A stretch of DNA of 17,333 bases, from NCBI GenBank assembly GCA_934190685.1, contig CAKPTK010000038.1, forward strand, positions 1-17,333, read 5' to 3'. How positions within the stretch are numbered: the stretch's first letter is position 1; each line of letters begins with the position of its first letter. The DNA comes from an uncultured Prevotella sp. (GTDB lineage: Bacteria > Bacteroidota > Bacteroidia > Bacteroidales > Bacteroidaceae). This document shows, piece after piece, positions 16,360 through 17,333 of this stretch. The notes below the pieces were generated by a model, which had not been told where the DNA came from, did not search any database, and saw nothing but the letters and a program-made list of their open reading frames with translations. The position numbers were made by a program, and so were the translations under genes.

Positions 16360-16693
16360 AATCAGTATGCAAATATCATTAGTAGTCAATCCACAGCGCA
16401 ACAAATCCCCACACTCGCCATCGCAATGGTTGGCAACGCATCCGTAGGATTCATCGGCATCGCTGGCCAAAAGGTGGAGTGCTCTTCATCTCACCCCCAA
16501 CACACAGGACAAGGCATCGGCTCACAACTGATGCAATGGGCTAAGGCCAAAGGAATCAAATATATTGACGTGAACGAGCAAAACCCGAAAGCAGTAAATC
16601 TACCCGCATTGGGGATTTAAAGTCTCTGAGCGCAAGGAAACAGACGAACAGGGCAATCCTTTTCCCATACTCAAGATGCGACTCCCTGATTAA
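16360..16693 (+). pseudogene. Degraded GNAT N-acetyltransferase
   Basis: Conceptual translation with frame corrections gives the core and C-terminus of a GNAT acetyltransferase: QQIPTLAIAMVGNASVGFIG, then GQKVEMLFISPQ, HTGQGIGSQLMQWAKAKGI (acetyl-CoA-binding motif A), YIDVNEQNPKAV, YPHWGFKVSERKETDEQG and a terminal KMRLPD with stop at 16691-16693. Three breaks are visible. One base is missing at about 16479/16480 (before TGCTC). One C is extra in the run 16494-16498, restoring frame. A net two-base loss (or one-base gain) at about 16599/16600 shifts the reading so that the main frame stops at 16618-16620. The N-terminal roughly 45-50 residues are gone; recognisable coding starts right behind the upstream terminator. 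The longest intact piece, 16426-16620, is not expected to be a working enzyme. Confidence 0.8.
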
Positions 16694-17070
16694 TCATAGA
16701 GATAGAACATTCTTTCCATTCCGTGCCACTTCTGATCGCTTGTGGCGCCTTCTCCACACTTTTGAAACTTCCCTACCAAAGCTTCCCATTCTGCCTGCTT
16801 CGGCAACGTGGCAAGCTTTGCCATTGCTGAATTCCAATCAAAATCCAGAGGAGTGTCGACAATCATCACAAGCCGGTTGCCAGAGATATAGATTTCCATC
16901 TCGAGGATGCCCACTTGTCTGATACCATCTCGTATTTCTTTCCATTGAAAGGCTTCAGAATGAAGTCTCCGATACTCACGAATGGCAGCCTCTTCAGACT
17001 CTAAATCCAACCATTGGACATACCGTTTCGTTTCTCCCTTGAATTTCTTTTGTTTATATCCTTCCATCAT
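16690..17070 (-). CDS. L-rhamnose mutarotase family protein (RhaM/DUF718)
   Basis: This 126-residue cytosolic protein belongs to the RhaM family of sugar mutarotases, which interconvert alpha and beta anomers of L-rhamnose (or a related deoxy sugar). It aligns by eye with E. coli RhaM (104 residues): EYRRLHSEAFQWKEI (32-46), containing the conserved Y33 and H37, IYISGNRL (60-67), a W95 near the position of RhaM's conserved Trp, and the closing MFYL (121-124). A 15-residue lysine-rich N-terminal extension precedes the domain. Two tandem ATGs (17070 and 17067) are possible starts. No rhamnose or fucose catabolic gene is nearby, so the sugar is uncertain. Its stop codon overlaps the stop of the convergent GNAT pseudogene. 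A weak promoter-like TGCCTTTG lies upstream on the minus strand. Confidence 0.85.
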   Translation of the reverse strand: MMEGYKQKKFKGETKRYVQWLDLESEEAAIREYRRLHSEAFQWKEIRDGIRQVGILEMEIYISGNRLVMIVDTPLDFDWNSAMAKLATLPKQAEWEALVGKFQKCGEGATSDQKWHGMERMFYLYD

Positions 17071-17154
17071 ACTAAAGTTATTGGTTCAATCTAAAAAGCA
17101 AAGGCAAACATGTGCTTCTGCCAATCATTTATACTAAAACAACGGAAGGATTGA

Positions 17155-17196
17155 GAAAATATTGCATAAAAGGATGGGAGACAGAAAATATTGCAT
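17155..17196. repeat. Two copies of a 13-bp direct repeat
   Basis: GAAAATATTGCAT occurs at 17155-17167 and again at 17184-17196, a 29-bp period, in the non-coding gap between the rhaM-like gene and the rrn terminator. The flanking bases do not match well beyond the repeat. The two copies could be a regulator site or a chance duplication; the rest of 17071-17261 shows no gene. Confidence 0.5.
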
Positions 17197-17261
17197 GGGA
17201 ACGAAAGGAAACGCAGGAAGGGACGGTTCCTCCAGAAAAGTCGGGAAGACGCCCGCAAACG

Positions 17262-17292
17262 AAAAAGCCCCGAAGACTTTCGTCCTCGAGGC
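17262..17292 (-). terminator. Rho-independent terminator of the rRNA operon
   Basis: On the minus strand an 11-bp stem (17282-17292 with 17267-17277, including G-T pairs) closes a GAAA tetraloop and is followed by TTTTT (plus-strand A17262-17266). It starts 12 nt beyond the 5S rRNA 3' end and fits the terminator of the rrn operon. Confidence 0.9.
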
Positions 17293-17304
17293 TCTCTGAA
17301 AGAA

Positions 17305-17333
17305 GGCGGCTACCTACTCTCCCGCATTGCATT
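17305..17333 (-). rRNA. rrf: 5S ribosomal RNA, 3' end only
   Basis: The minus strand reads GCGGGAGAGTAGGTAGCCGCC, the conserved 3' end of Bacteroidota 5S rRNA (GGGAGAGTAGGT followed by the terminal stem strand). Only the last 29 or so nucleotides are inside the window; the rest of the 5S and, in the usual order, the 23S and 16S genes lie to the right. The exact 3' end may be one or two bases further left. Confidence 0.85.

Noticed and set aside
17129..17332. A 67-codon minus-strand open frame at the right edge
   Set aside because: It reads through the 3' end of the 5S rRNA gene and the rrn terminator, so it is not a protein gene.
1..17333. CRISPR arrays, tRNA genes, transposases, integrases or toxin-antitoxin pairs
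   Set aside because: Looked for on both strands; no regular spacer-repeat pattern, no tRNA-like cloverleaf sequence and no mobile-element or toxin protein family was recognised.

Overview
The window looks like chromosomal DNA of a Bacteroidota bacterium, most likely Prevotella/Segatella-like. The reasons are: promoter elements of the Bacteroidota type (TAnnTTTG, twice as TACCTTTG and twice as TAATTTTG, one with a TTTG box 20 nt upstream); mostly weak Shine-Dalgarno sites; a large DUF2723 membrane protein; a PiT transporter with a fused C-terminal cytoplasmic domain; an RlmL-like methyltransferase with a charged R/G/D/K/F-rich tail; and a secreted DPP-IV-type peptidase. The genus is inference. 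Nearly everything is core-genome in character, and no prophage, insertion sequence, CRISPR array or tRNA is visible.

Layout. Positions 1-743 hold no convincing gene. They contain a good outward-facing promoter at the left edge (minus strand), an A/C-rich non-coding tract, a perfect 19-bp inverted repeat followed three bases later by a perfect 18-bp palindrome, and a strong terminator. That terminator serves the minus-strand PiT phosphate transporter (744-2984). A divergent intergenic region (2985-3244) carries promoter elements for PiT and for a plus-strand run of four closely spaced genes: serine O-acetyltransferase (3245-4150), THUMP/RlmL-like rRNA methyltransferase (4188-5711), DPP-IV-type peptidase (5704-7911, overlapping by 8 nt) and purD (7930-9198). 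The run ends at a hairpin at 9234-9278.

A second plus-strand cluster follows: an unrecognised multi-pass membrane protein (9308-10255), a YqaA/VTT-type membrane protein (10231-10683), a ZnuA-like metal-binding lipoprotein (10696-11520) and a ZnuC-like ATPase (11531-12241). The ABC transporter is incomplete here because no permease gene is present. A new promoter at about 12283-12318 drives the 1107-residue DUF2723 (GT117/TMEM260-type) membrane protein (12357-15680) and a NodB-type polysaccharide deacetylase (15690-16301), closed by a 16-bp-stem terminator. These last two suggest envelope glycan or glycoprotein work.

The right end is more eroded. A GNAT acetyltransferase pseudogene (16360-16693) has lost its N-terminus and carries three frame disturbances. 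It meets a convergent L-rhamnose-mutarotase-family gene (16690-17070, minus) with overlapping stop codons. The window ends in the 3' end of a minus-strand 5S rRNA gene with its terminator, so an rrn operon lies to the right. I see no clear novel defence or mobile system. The most interesting leads are the 461-522 double palindrome, the ZnuA-like protein with Glu in the usual first His ligand position and no permease, the DUF2723-deacetylase pair, and the repetitive methyltransferase tail.
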